NCBI RefSeq assembly: GCF_029784155.1
Contig: NC_073692.1
Location: 317,619,141 to 317,683,140, forward strand
Length of the DNA: 64,000 bases
Source of the DNA: Uranotaenia lowii
Lineage: Eukaryota > Arthropoda > Insecta > Diptera > Culicidae
Direction: 5' to 3'
Under the pieces are notes generated by a model that was not told where the DNA came from, searched no databases, and saw nothing but the letters and a program-made list of their open reading frames with translations. Of the stretch, positions 31,035-42,249 are shown in pieces. The translations under genes were made by a program, and so were the position numbers. Position 1 is the stretch's first letter, and every line of letters starts with the position of its first letter.

Positions 31035-32688
31035 ATGGATGACGCCAGGCAGTCTGCAGCTTCGAAATAGAAGAAAAATGGAGGAAAAAAGCTAGCATTC
31101 CCATATCTACATGTCATCATCAGAGAACATCCGCATTCTCGGACTTTTGCTTTCTCGGATGCTGCTCAAAGCAGTAAAAAGCTATCAACCGATGCCTACA
31201 ATGTAGAGAGGCGATGAAGTTTGCCAGATAAGAATTATGCTGCCATATTCTTCCGCCAGAGCTCTGATCTGGGGCCATCTCACTCGATTTGTACGCATTG
31301 ACTCGTTCCTTCTATTTGATATTTGCCTTCTTGTGGCCGAGCCTTGACTGGGTGCTTTCTTGCTTCACTCCGGAATTATACGTTATTGATATGGGCTCCA
31401 GTATATCCAATTCGGTCCCTCTGCTTGATCTCCGATCCCTGATAGGGGCCAAGGATAATTCAATTGGATCATTGCTTGCTGCCTTTCTTTACTGGTATTG
31501 CTTTATACACATCGAGTTTCGTTTCCTAGCATGAGTGGCAGGGCCATATCGATGGAATTACTGAAATGCTGCAATGGATAACGACTGGTCGATTTAGTCC
31601 TCCAGATTCCGGAATCGGGGTCGGGCGCTTGAAAAGGATTTCTTCCAAATTTTGCCAATTTGAATTTATCGACTTGAAAGGGTTTTTTGCCGGGGAAAAC
31701 ATTGTCACAATCTATCTTTGAAGTGACTTGCTTTTATAAAATAAAAAAAAAATTTGACATTTTGATATTAATGATGTTCACGCTTGAAATACGGGAAGCG
31801 CTGGAAGCATGGACTTTTTCTTGGCAAGAACATGAACACAATTCGCACAAAATAGTTAAAGTTCTAAAAAATATTTATATTTGTATTTTACTTAAAACTA
31901 TCACTTTTCTAAGATCTAATTGCATTTTAATTAAAACATGTTTTTGATATCAAATCATATTGATTGGGGGGGGGGGGGGGGAGGTTCTAACACTTTCAAA
32001 AAATCGATTTTTTTATTTTTTTATTTTCTTATTGAAAAAACATTTCAAGAATGTTGTGTCAAATTTTCAAGTCAATCGAAGCAAAACTGTAGAAATTATA
32101 GGCCTTTATCTCCTCCTATCTAATACTGCAAGAAAGCAAGAGCAGAAACTTCAAACGCGTTTTTCTCGAAAGCACATTTTTAAAGTCCGTGGACATCGTC
32201 ATTTGAAAACTACTTATCCGATTCTTTTCAAATTTGGAATATATTTTATACATTTAAAATACCAGACCCCAACGTTTTTCTTTTTTTTTTTACTTTGGGG
32301 AGATTTTACAGGTGGAAAATGGCGGATTTTTTCATGAAAAATCGTAGTTTTTACTTCAAACAGCCACAAAAATTTGATAAATTTTTTTTTTAAGTTAAAT
32401 AAAAACGTTGGGGTCGAGAAAAACATCTATTAAAAATATTTTGCTCTGATTTTTTGACTTCAGATGATTCTGTGCTGAGATACAGTGTCCACCGCAAATC
32501 CTGTTTTCTAAAAGGCATCCTCGAACGTGCTCCGTCACAGGCTCATTTTTCAATATTTTTCTACGAAAAAATTACTGAATGTTCTTTTAACAATGCTTTG
32601 TATAATGCAAAAAATTTTAATACATTTGTTTGAACGATAGCTCTAGAAAAAAATCGTGAAAATGGTGTTTTTTTTATACCCGTTAGAC
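31035..32688. other. Unassigned sequence with a G16 run
   Basis: 31035-31700 has fairly balanced composition but no open frame of note. A run of 16 G lies at 31966-31981. CCCCAACGTTTTT (about 32268) and its complement AAAAACGTTGGGG (about 32402) form a weak 150-bp stem. Confidence 0.4.
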
Positions 32689-34397
32689 CATGGGTGACCA
32701 AACCATGGCCCGCGGGCCACATGTGGCCCGCGTCGTACTTTTTATGGCCCGCGAAGCTTTTTTCAGAATTGAATGTTTTCCTTCTACATCATTAAAAAAG
32801 CGACTCTAGAGACTTACTGAAGAGTTTGGAAGGCGTCAGGGAGATATGCTCATAAATTACGAAAGCACTCGAATAACTCAGTAGACTAAAATGATAATGA
32901 GAAAGTAAAAAAGTATTTATGTTTATTTTGAGCTGAAATTTCACCGTATTTCAAAATGACTCACAGGATTTTTAAAAAAAATTAAATTTAGTATTTTTTA
33001 GACTTTGTAGTCCGAAATTTCATTTGCTAGCTTCGATTGAAACAATTCAAAAAGGATCACTCAATCTCAAAATAATTGAAATCTAGTTTGCAAAATGATC
33101 ACATTATATTGTAATCACATCATTATCAGGTTATATTGGTACAAAACTTCTACTATTTGTAATTCGCATTCTATTTTCGAAACTTTGGTCACCAACAAAA
33201 ATATTCTGCTTGTTAAAATTGATTTCAAAAATATAAAAACTCTGGACTATATTTGTTCTTAACATTAACTGTAAAAGGTAACATTTTTTAAATTAAATCG
33301 AAATGATATATATCTTAGTTTTAGTAATGTATTTTTAATTGACGTGCAATTGTATATAATCTAATAGACAGTGTGGGGCATCAAAACGCTTATCACAAAT
33401 TAATTTGCTTTGTTTTTCATTCAAAATAAGTGGTAAACAAGCTCCCCCAAAGATAATTTGACAAGCAAGATGACTGATATGAAGTTTCCCTCAGATTGTG
33501 GAGCTTTTTTTATCTATCAGTTCACCAAAAATTAAGAGAGACAATAAATTAAAAAATCTAATATCAGCTGCCTAATAAGTGGTCATATTTTAAAAGCCAG
33601 ACTCTGCAATCAAAATATTCAGTAAGGTAAAATTTATATAAATTTCAACTTGAACCAATTTGAACTTACATATTACCAAGAAGGGGACCTTTTATAAAAA
33701 TGTATTTTTTCATAGTAGTTTACTTTTTCTTGTTTTTTTTTTATTTCAAAAAGGTAAAATGACAATGATAATTTGAAAAAAATCTTATTTTTTTCCTTTT
33801 TATGAACTGCTTTCCCACTAATTGAATTTTAATTTGATCAAATAAAAAATTTTGAACGATCATTAAAATATTGAACTTTTAAATAAGGTATGAGCAAATT
33901 TGTAAAATCAGAGAAAGAGCTCTTTTTATATTATTTTTTATTATAATTATTGGAGAGCGTAAGAAAATTTCATCTTAAATGCGAAAACCTTAGGAAAGGT
34001 ATTTTGTTTTTAACAATCCCCTTCTTCAGAGTGATCTTTATGGGATTAATAAGCCCAGAAAGTTTAAAATCTACAAAAACGCTGTGTATGAAGTATTGTC
34101 GAGGAAATTAAATTTAATTCATAACCCATGTACTGAGTCTAAAATGGATGGTTTATGGTTTAATCTTGTCTGTTAGCTCGTTAAAAGTATATTAAACACT
34201 TATAAATTTATGATCAAGTGAAGAAGAACTGGTAAAAATCTGTATTGAATCTCAAAAATCCTTATTTTTAAAACACGTAAAAAAATATTTGGCTAAATTT
34301 ATTCTTTAGGTAACACACTGTTGTGTGGCCCGCAAGCAAGTCTCAATTCTAAAATTTGGCCCGCCTGTTGAAAATCATGGCCATCCCTGCGTTAGAT
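32681..34397. mobile_element. hAT-like element, non-autonomous
   Basis: CGTTAGAC at 32681-32688 and CGTTAGAT at 34390-34397 form an 8-bp target duplication (7 of 8). The element between (32689-34389, 1701 bp) begins CATGGGTGACCAAACCATGG and, read from the other end, CAGGGATGGCCATGATTTTC, ends of hAT type with 9 of the first 12 matching. GGCCCGC blocks follow both ends (GGCCCGCGGGCCACATGTGG; GGCCCGCCTG). No transposase or BED-finger frame remains. Confidence 0.8.
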
Positions 34398-35526
34398 CCT
34401 ACCCCCCCCCCCTTAATAAAATTTTGAATGATAAACAAAAGTAAATTTATTGATCCATCTTAAGGGATGCACTCTTTCTTTTAATCCTTTAATACTTACA
34501 TATTTTCTTGTTTCCATTATATAAGCTATGCACTCTAAAGTCAACCAGAGTCCTGCCGTGAATTTAAAATTTGTCTTGTTAATTGTGCATTGGAATAAAT
34601 CTTCTGCATCGGAAATATTAAGTTTTAATTTTGTTTTTAGTAATTTGTTCAGCCAAGACCAAATTATCTTGGATCCAACGGAATCTTAAATTCTATGCAA
34701 AGCAGTATCATTCAAATTACAAAGATCACATTTTTAAGAATTTAGCCCTCTAACATTGTGCCTGAACATTTTTTCATTTGTTGGAATTAAATCTCTTAGC
34801 AGGATAATAAGGATAAATTTTGGCTAGTGCTACGGTAGGTTCGGTTGCATTTTTTCAAAAAAAAAGTCCTGCCCTTTGAAAATAAGGCAGTTCTTTTGTT
34901 TTTTTCACATCAATATTCATGCGTTTAAGTAAGTATTCATAAATTGATTTATTCGTATTAAAATTGGTAATTGTTCGCAGATCATTGGCCAACGATAGCC
35001 ATTCTGGCATATTTCTGGTGAATATGCTTTTATTCATACTGCGCAAAATAAAGTCGTTGGGATTTAACTGTCCATTTGTATTCTACAAATTTTTTTTTAT
35101 AAATAAAGCTTTTGATTTAGTTTCAACGTCAGAAAGAGCTGTCCCTCTTTTGTAGACTGGCAGATATAGTTCTCTGTGATACAAAATAAAAAGTCCTTTT
35201 CGTATAAACTTACTAGTAAAGCATAATTCTTCTATAAATGGAACAGTTTCGAACGCGTGTATCTCAAAAACCATTCCTTTGATCGAAATACTTTTTATGA
35301 GGGAAAAGAAGATAATCTTATAATAATTCATGAAAAAATTTGAAAAAAAAAATATTTATCGTATTTTGTAAGAAAAATGTCTACTTTATTCTTGGTATCT
35401 CCCATCGGCCAGCACACACGTTTTTTCAGTCATGATATTGGCAGTTTATCCAATTTTTACTTCGTTTAATCAGCATTCTAGGTGGCTGCATCCATCTCCT
35501 TCAATTTCTGCTTTTATTTGGTCCAA
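34398..35526. other. Unassigned AT-rich sequence
   Basis: C11 run at 34402-34412, otherwise no signal. Minus frames 34855-35046 and 35083-35331 are not recognisable. Confidence 0.35.
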
Positions 35527-36486
35527 TACCGTCAACTGGGGCAACATGCAACAATTTTCAACTTCAATTGCTTCTAAAAAACTTATGTTCACAGTAAATC
35601 GTATCCTTTATGCATCAAAAGTTTAAAGGATGCTTGGGCATCAAATTGGCGTAGTTAAAAAAAATATTGGTTTCTTCAGTTATTTTCAATTTTTCAAAAA
35701 CATGCGATTTTCACACTCCTTAGGAAATGGGGTAACTTGCAACAAACTTTGTTTTTAATGAGAAATCTTATGAACACGTATGAAAATTCATAGTTTTTAA
35801 TATATTTGCGATGCCTTAAAGACCATTACGCATGACAACACCAATTGCAGTAGTTTTTGGGTCTGTAAAAACAAATTTCCACATTTTTTTCTGAAAATAA
35901 GGATGCTGTATACATTTAGGGGTTAAATAATACTACGAAAAAATCTACAAGCTGAAATCATAAATATAAATGTTTGGATGAATGAAATTTAAATGTTTAC
36001 AAACGCGTGATGCAAAACATTCATATTCCAGCACATGGAAACGAGATTTACAAGGTATTTCTTTGATTTGCATTTTGTTGCATTTAACCCCAGACACCTA
36101 ACTGAATTTTAAAAATATTCATTTAAAAAAAATTGGGTGATTGTTCGAAAAATATTTTTACACCAACAATGTTGGTATAACATAAGGGAACCTGTAAAAA
36201 GTTTGTAGGTAATTTTATCAAGCCGATCCGTCATACCGGGTAAAGTTTTTTTCGGCATCAAAAAATGTTAAAATTTGTACATTTATTGCTCGATTTTTCA
36301 AATTCTACATAAGAATAAAAATCTTAAGACAACTAGCTTGAAATGCAAGAAACTATGTCATCATCATTTTGTTATCATTTAAAGATAACTTTATTACAAT
36401 ACATTAAATTAAAAATTGATTCAATGTAGTGTTATATAAATGTTGCATCGAACCCTGCTGTTGCATGATGCCCCGTTTGACGGTAC
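35527..36486. mobile_element. TA-flanked element with ~20-bp inverted ends
   Basis: Left end TACCGTCAACTGGGGCAACA (35527) and right end, read inverted, TACCGTCAAACGGGGCATCA (from 36485) match at most positions and are followed by CATGCAACA on both sides. TA lies at each edge, consistent with a TA target duplication. About 956 bp between, no transposase frame. Probably a Tc1/mariner-type MITE; assignment is inference. Confidence 0.7.
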
Positions 36487-36980
36487 TTCTCTTAAAAAAG
36501 AAACTGAGGGCAATTTAGTTGATACAGCTGTTTCGAAATTAACCAAACTTGATTATTTTTGGACAACTTAAAAGTATTATAACCATCATGAGATTAATAT
36601 TAAAGTAAAATCGGTTAGTATAGATCATAGGTTGCGAAGAGTACATACAAGATTACTCTTTTTAGGCTTTTAAAAACAGCAAAAACAGAAGTTTTCATTT
36701 GGAAAATTGTTGTTTTTTCCACAGAAGCAAAATCTTGGCACATCATTATATTTTATACAAAACAACCTCAAATACATACTTTTATATGCTAGGGACCTAA
36801 TAACAAGCACAAATGTTATGGGATTCAAACGCTGGAATTCGTTTGATATAGGGTTTTTCATAAGTTTAGTAGTCCATCAGAAATCATGTCTCTCATACAG
36901 CTTACGAGCTCTGGAATTAGCAAAAATTTGCTGTTCGAGGTTAGGTTTGCATGATTAACAGCGAGGCAACACTTTCAGCT
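36487..36980. other. Unassigned sequence
   Basis: AT-rich, no recognised feature; may be upstream Penelope sequence too decayed to read near the right edge. Confidence 0.3.
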
Positions 36981-37062
36981 CATCGGAGAAACATTTTTTG
37001 GACTTTTCAGCTATCTGAACCAGTTAGACAAGATAGTTAACACATACTCCAACACAGCCCCC

Positions 37063-37299
37063 ATGTTAGACAAACTCATGCAAAAATCCGCTCTTATAGA
37101 ACACTGTATAAAATGTAAACATAGATTCGAACTCTCAAACACCAGAATAATTGATAGCACACAATGCCATAGAAATCTAGAATTTTTGGAAATGTGCCAC
37201 ACCGACATGACCAAAAATTCTGTAAACAAACGTACAGATGTTGACAATCTCAACACTGCATACGCTGCCATATTCGACAAATTGTACAAACACTTCTAA
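37063..37299 (+). pseudogene. Penelope GIY-YIG endonuclease C-terminus
   Basis: The frame gives ALIEHCIKCKHRFELSNTRI, then IDSTQCHRNLEFLEMCHTDM, SVNKRTDVDNLNTAYAAI and ends F-stop. The run H-x-F-x-L-x-N-T-x-I-I-D, the R-x-L-E-x-x-H block and the final N-K-x-T-D-x-x-N-L-x-x-x-Y match the end of the GIY-YIG endonuclease of Penelope-like retroelements, which nicks target DNA for reverse transcription. Only this end is present; no GIY or YIG motif upstream. Confidence 0.68.
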
Positions 37300-37587
37300 C
37301 ATCAATCTCAAAGCTTACAGAATGAACACATAGAACAAAATGAACAAACTTCCATCGATCAAAGCTCAAACATATCACAGTAGCTTATGACCGCCATAGA
37401 AAACGACCAAAATCTCGTTCCCATGTGCCAACTACCGATCGACCAGCAATGTGACAATAGACTTATCTTAAGTGAATTAACAAATGAAAGATACTTAATT
37501 GAAAGTAGGACCAAACAACTCTTAGAACATTTATAACACCTTTATTCTAACTTAAATCTTACATTTATATTAAACTATCTCAGTTTC

Positions 37588-37622
37588 CCTGAAGATGGTG
37601 CCTACAAGCACCGAAACGTTGG
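37588..37622 (+). ncRNA. Hammerhead-like motif in Penelope 3' region
   Basis: CTGAAGA (37589-37595) fits the hammerhead core CUGANGA. After one base, GGTGC pairs with GCACC around loop CTACAA as stem II, then GAAAC follows as the GAAA core. Penelope-like elements are known to carry minimal hammerhead ribozymes. The extra T between core and stem II and the unverified stems I and III make activity uncertain. Confidence 0.4.
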
Positions 37623-37689
37623 ACAAATAATAAACTTCTATGTTCGGATTATAAAGACTGCTTGGCTATTACTAAAAAAAAAGGTTCCT

Positions 37690-38542
37690 ATTATAGTTTG
37701 AGACCCTTCCCTCTCCCAAACAAAAGATAAATTTTTGCATAACTCGAAACCGATCAAGCAAATGGTAGCAAACTTGGCATGGGAGGGTTATTGGGTACGA
37801 GGAATTTTTCTTTGAATTTTTGGTACCCTTCCCTTCTTTCAGTGAGAAGATAGGAAGGGGAGAGGGGGTCTATCTTACAATTTTTTATGTAACTGGAGAA
37901 CTAATCAAGCTAATGGAGCCAAATTAGGCATGGTAGGGTATTGAAATACGAGGAATGTTTCTTTGATTATTTCAGACCCCTTCCTTTTTCCAGTATGGAG
38001 TAAGGAAAGGAGGGGGAGGAGCTTTTAAACCTTTTTTATTGCATTACTTGAGAACTATTCGATCAAATAGAACCAAATTTGTCTTGGAAGGGTATTTGGG
38101 TACGAGAAATGGTTCTTTTATTATTTGGTACCCGTCCCTTCTTCCAGTGAATAGAATAGATAGAAAGGAGGAGGGGGCTCTTAACAATTTTTCAGCATAA
38201 CTGGAAAACTTATGAAGCAAATGGCTCCAAAATCGACATTGGGAGGTCTTAACTTGCGAGAAGGGTGTTTATGATATTTTCTATGATATTTTGAAAACCC
38301 TCTGTTCTTCTAGTGGGAAAATTTTAAGAAGGGAGGACACTCCGATACAATTTTTTACATTAATCATGAACTTATCCAGCGAAGGAACCTAATTTGGAAT
38401 GGGAGGGTATTTGAGTTTGAGGAGTGTTTTTATAAATATTTGGTCCTACCGCCCCTTCCACTGGGCAATAAGAAGTATAAAGAACCGGGGGGAGGGTTCA
38501 AGGGTGGTGGCTGATTTACAATTTATCGCATAACTCAAGAAC
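37690..38542 (+). repeat. Helitron-type minisatellite, left part
   Basis: Degenerate units marked by GGGAGGGT(A/T) at 37781, 37932, 38085, 38241 and 38401, spacing 151-160 bp. Each unit also has a phrase like ATAACTNGAGAACTNATCAAGC and a G-rich block (GGAAGGGGAGAGGGGGTC). The array stops mid-unit at 38542 where another element inserted and resumes at 42250. Confidence 0.8.
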
Positions 38543-38639
38543 TAGGGTAAATGTACCCGCCCTTGGTACCTAAGGCATGGTTTACCCTTTTTTTCGACAT
38601 TCCTACCTTTCTGTTGAGGGCACCATATAACATCCTTTA

Positions 38640-38870
38640 ACCCTCATCCGCATTAGAGTGTCATTTTGACACTATTTCAAGTTTGAATGCTTGTAACTTT
38701 TTTCAGAAGCATCAAAAAACAAAAATTTCTTCGGGGACCCTAAATGAATTCAAAAGTTCTTTAAATTTGCATCTTTACTTTATTTATGGACGAACCCTGG
38801 AAGCCTGGACAAAAAAACTCCCTTTTCCGACTTAAAGTGTCATTTTGACACTCCAAAAGTAAAATCCATT
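38640..38870. repeat. GTGTCATTTTGACAC palindromes
   Basis: AGAGTGTCATTTTGACACT at 38655 and AAGTGTCATTTTGACACTCC at 38835 are 16-bp palindromic motifs about 180 bp apart, each next to a CCCTCATCCGCATTAG- or CCGACTTAAAG-type lead. They may be ends or internal repeats of a small dispersed element. Confidence 0.45.
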
Positions 38871-39356
38871 TAAGTCGTTTGAATTGTTATGAACTTCATA
38901 TAAAACTTATATCAATAGAAATCTTGTAACGTCAGTAAAATATGTTTAGAACATTATATATAGCTAAAGCTTCTAGTTTTCTCGTTATTCAGCATGAAAG
39001 AAAAAAAAATCTGAAAAAACATGCCTCACGAAAACTGCTGTAGTTCATATGTTACACGTCCAAAAAAATATTTGCCTTATGCATATGAAAGCTGAAGTTA
39101 ATGTCTACATCATGGAACAAAGAAATATTTTTTTAAATTTTTTTTAATGAAATGGTCACAAAAAGTTCAAAAAAGTGGTCTGAAAAACCTACTTTTCATT
39201 CAATTGCTAGTAAATACTGTTTGAGCGATGGTAGAGTGTTTTAAAAAATATAACTACAAACTTTTTTGTAGAGAAATGAATCCAACTTAGATGAAATTTC
39301 AGGGACTAGATAAGAGAAAATCGATGTTGAAAAACATGCGAAAAAAAATTCGCCTT

Positions 39357-39430
39357 GTCTCCCGGTGAGACTTGAACCCACATCTTGCGCCTCTCCGGGG
39401 CCCATGTATTAACATTCTACTACAGGAGAC
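39357..39430 (-). ncRNA. tRNA-like sequence, element 2
   Basis: 74 nt on minus: acceptor GTCTCCT/GGGAGAC (7 pairs, one wobble), D region GAATGTTAA, anticodon-arm region GGGCCCCGGAGAGGCGC with one mismatch, variable AAGAT, T stem GTGGG/CTCAC closing TTCAAGT. The B box is excellent and the D stem poor. TTTTTTTT follows 10 nt downstream. It is too irregular for a normal tRNA gene; it resembles the element 1 sequence in its 3' half. Confidence 0.58.
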
Positions 39431-39706
39431 CAACCTGGCGTATGAATATTATACTGGTTGAGTGTCGATGTCTATCGAAATGAAGGGAATAGTTCTCCCA
39501 TGTGATCATAATCATTTTTCTTGGTCTATTTCTATTCCCATCATTTCATCTTACGGTAGTTGGAATCAAGTTTGGACATTTTTAAGCACGGCAAAATATG
39601 CATTGCCTTCTCATATCCTGCACGGGTTGTCAGTTATGATGAGAAATGATGCGTTTACCGTATTTGGATATCCAGCCAATTTCGGTGTTTGGCACCGCCT
39701 TATTTC

Positions 39707-40019
39707 TATTTTTAAATTGCGACCCAGAGATGGGTCTTGACTCAAACATTCAGTCAGCGAAACTTTTTTGTAGAGAAATGAATCCAACTTAGATGAAATT
39801 TCAGGGACTAGATAAGAGAAAATCGATGTTGAAAAACATGCGAAAAATGCCTTGTCTCACCGGGAGACAAGGCGTATTTTTTTCGCATGTTTTTCAACAT
39901 CGATTTTCTCTTATCTAGTCCCTGAAATTTCATCTAAGTTGGATTCATTTCTCTACAAAAAAGTTTCGCTGACTGAATGTTTGAGTCAAGACCCATCTCT
40001 GGGTCGCAATTTAAAAATA
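39707..40019. repeat. Perfect-arm palindrome, ~150-bp arms
   Basis: TATTTTTAAATTGCGACCC at 39707 pairs with GGGTCGCAATTTAAAAATA ending 40019, continuing inward to GCCTTGTCTC-ACCGG-GAGACAAGGC at 39849-39873. Part of element 2. Confidence 0.85.
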
Positions 40020-40035
40020 ACTACAAACTTTATTG

Positions 40036-40527
40036 AAATTCAAACATTTTGCTGTCTTTAGATTTTCGATGCAACAAAAATTGAATTTACTGGAATTTTT
40101 CAAAGTTGGCTACTTTGCGCGATTTTTTCACTAATTGAAATTTCATCTGTTTTTGTGGTCTTCCATTAATGTGAGCAAAATGCATGCAAAGTACTCACTG
40201 CGGTGCTCCAATTACTTGACCGCCGTACCAATTGTTTGCCGTTTCGATGATCCGATTCTTGGCCACCAGCAATGTGCAATAGATCTTCACCAACAATGCT
40301 CAATTGACAGTTAACAGCCACTGACAGAATGACGTCAGCTGAGCGTAAAGTTCTATGCGACGATGGAACACCGGGTTTCACTCATACAACAAAAAGGCTT
40401 TTGAAAACATTGATGAAATTTAGTTGAAATGGAAGCACAAAATAAGCTTTCATTTAAAAAAGTCGGAAGTCCAGAAATTCCGCAATGCAATTGCGACACA
40501 AAGGGTTATTTTCACTACCAAACAACT
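40036..40527. other. Unassigned sequence
   Basis: The minus frame 40166-40381 lies downstream of the solo LTR in LTR orientation and contains CAGCTGACGTCATTCTGTCA, but no gag-like feature is recognisable. Confidence 0.3.
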
Positions 40528-40819
40528 TTTGGGGGTCCAAATTATCGGATATCGATTCAGAAACGCGTGTTCACTTTTTGACGTAAACTTTATTAATACT
40601 CATCTTCTATGTACAACTATTGCTATTTATACTGTTGGTGTGTATGTGTTTGTGAGAGATTGAATGTGTCGTGTTTGCTATTGTACATGCAAGCTGTTGT
40701 ATGTTATTGCTACTGTTGTTCGCTATTGTCTGCTTTCGCTGTCGACTGTCGTCTGCTGTTGTTGTTGTTGGTAGCCGGCTATTGTCTGTCGCCGGTAATT
40801 GCTGCTACCTGACATTGCG

Positions 40820-40868
40820 TGTCGCTGATTGGCTGACGCAATTGTCGCGTCACTGATTGGCTGGCGCA
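40820..40868 (-). promoter_or_regulatory. Duplicated CCAAT box
   Basis: CTGATTGGCTGACGCA and CTGATTGGCTGGCGCA (ATTGG at 40828 and 40856) form a 28-bp direct repeat; on minus each gives CAGCCAATCAG. Confidence 0.55.
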
Positions 40869-40879
40869 GGCGTCGTGCG

Positions 40880-40926
40880 TTCTGGATGTCGAACGTTCTC
40901 GATGAGTGGAATGTTCTGGAAGGTTC
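40880..40926. promoter_or_regulatory. Heat-shock-element cluster
   Basis: GAATGTTCTGGAAGGTTC at 40909-40926 is four perfect alternating nGAAn/nTTCn pentamers, the binding site for trimeric heat-shock factor. GAACGTTC at 40891-40898 and TTCTGGA at 40880 add partial sites. It lies in the U3 part of the solo LTR. Confidence 0.6.
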
Positions 40927-40969
40927 GATGCGATGACGCAAGAAGGGATCGGCGGTAAAGTACGCCACA

Positions 40970-42247
40970 AACTGTTTTCATATTGTGGAGTTTGGCTTCA
41001 CAAAGTAAGAAATTGAAAAAATCCTTGAATGGTGTTTAAAAATATTGCCCTTTTGAATTTGTTAGCTGAGATTATAAGCTTCTAGCAAGAGCCATCTCGA
41101 ATGCCCGGGGCGTTGCGCAGTGGTTTGACACGCCAAATAGATGTTAGAATGTAAATCTGCTAATACATTTTTTTAAATCGACTCACATCAAATATTTTGA
41201 GGAACAGTTGGAAAGCAAACGATATTTTCCTGAACTTCCAACTTCTGTTTCCATGAAAAAATTTAGAACAAAAATCCAAAAAATTAAATCTGAGTATATG
41301 GCTACCAAGCAATAGAAAACGATTCCAAAACTCAATTAATTATGTATTTTATATACTAAAGTCATAAATTGCCATCGATCCGACCATTTTTAGATAAGAA
41401 AAATATCTTAAGTCGTGTGAGATGCTTAATTTAACTTAGTTTTTTTTTCAATATTTCGAACCACTGTGTTCTGTAGGAGACCACGTGGCTTTTGCTCAGC
41501 AGACTGCAATGCAAATTCTGTTCACACGCATACCAATGTACCTTCGATTCATGGTTCCCAAATAGCGATTTTTGCATTTTCAATGCTTGGATATGACTTT
41601 TAGTTAGTCGAATCACTTATGTTCTCCAACTTATTTCGAAGCTTTAGTTAATAGCAACGGTCTTATCATACAACCCAATTAGTATAAAAACATTTGTGCG
41701 TAGTTTTAAATGAAGTTTTAGGGAAAATATCATCCCAAAAATACCTCTTTAATGAACATGTATTTTTTCAGCTTCCAACACTGGTTATGTATTTCGATTG
41801 AAGTTGCATGCCAAGAAAAGGAACAAAATTAATTTTAAATTTTTATTCAAAACCTAAATAAATATTCACTCTTTAGTCTTTCTAGTATTTTTTGATTTTT
41901 TGCCGAGTTTAACTGTAAGCATGATTATTTATTGCAAATTTTTCAAATGAATGTCCGCGTTTGAAATCGCATGTGAATTTAACAGTTGCACTAGAAAGGT
42001 GAGTTCATCTGATTTTCATACGGTGATTTTCAACATAATTTCCTCGGATGCAGATCGAAAAAAACTAACTTCTTTATTAAAGTACAAACAATCAAAAAAT
42101 TCGGTATGCACAGATTTGAAACAAATTATTCTCTTTGCAATGAAAATATATTCAAAATTTTTTAAGCTAAATTTGAACCTGAAAAACATGAAAAGATATG
42201 TTGGCATGCCAAGAAAAGGACCATGCCAAAATAGGGCTCATTTACCC
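40970..42247. other. Interior of the TA-flanked element, unassigned
   Basis: AT-rich. CATGCCAAGAAAAGGA occurs at about 41808 and again at 42206 close to the right end, a short internal repeat. The plus frame 41951-42250 is not recognisable. Confidence 0.35.
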
Positions 42248-42249
42248 TA

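Larger units (their letters stand above)
36985..37675 (+). mobile_element. Penelope-like element, 3' fragment
   Basis: C-terminal coding followed by a 3' region that ends GGCTATTACTAAAAAAAAA at about 37675. The fragment lacks the reverse transcriptase domain. Confidence 0.68.
39243..40035. mobile_element. tRNA-like palindromic retro-insertion, element 2
   Basis: TAACTACAAACTTT appears at the left (about 39250) and right (about 40018) edges, a likely target duplication of 12-14 bp. Between them: a unit of 502 bp from CTTTTTTGTAGAG at 39261 to the next CTTTTTTGTAGAG at 39763, about 95 bp of a second unit to 39858, then an inverted copy (39864-40019) that reads back through that unit-to-unit junction to TATTTTTAAATTGCGACCC (39707 on the left arm). 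The arms differ by one 4-bp indel. This is the same layout and unit length as 16506-17529. Confidence 0.72.
40528..40969 (-). mobile_element. Probable solo LTR with HSE and CCAAT motifs
   Basis: Read on minus, the segment starts TGTGGCGTACTTTACC, carries heat-shock-element pentamers, two CCAAT boxes, a CAACAACAACAACAGCAG run, GTATAAATAG (TATA, 40622-40632) and AATAAA (40589-40594) 28-43 bases further on, then GTTTCTGAATCGATATCC and GGACCCCCA. That is U3-R-U5 order. AACT on both sides (40524-40527 and 40970-40973) would be a 4-bp target duplication, but the end then reads CCCAAA rather than CA, so the exact end is uncertain. Confidence 0.5.
38543..42249. mobile_element. 3.7-kb TA-flanked DNA element inserted in the minisatellite
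   Basis: TA at 38543-38544 and 42248-42249 flank a segment that begins GGGTAAATGTACCCGCCC and ends CATTTACCC, a perfect 9-bp inverted end. Joining the outer flanks restores a normal minisatellite unit (AACTCAAGAACTAATCGGGC), which shows a clean insertion. Interior holds GTGTCATTTTGACAC twice (38657, 38838), a tRNA-like insertion, a solo LTR and unassigned DNA. No transposase frame is visible. Confidence 0.72.

Noticed and set aside
31966..31981. G16 run as a G-quadruplex or regulatory site
   Set aside because: A simple homopolymer, length prone to error, with no transcription signals nearby.
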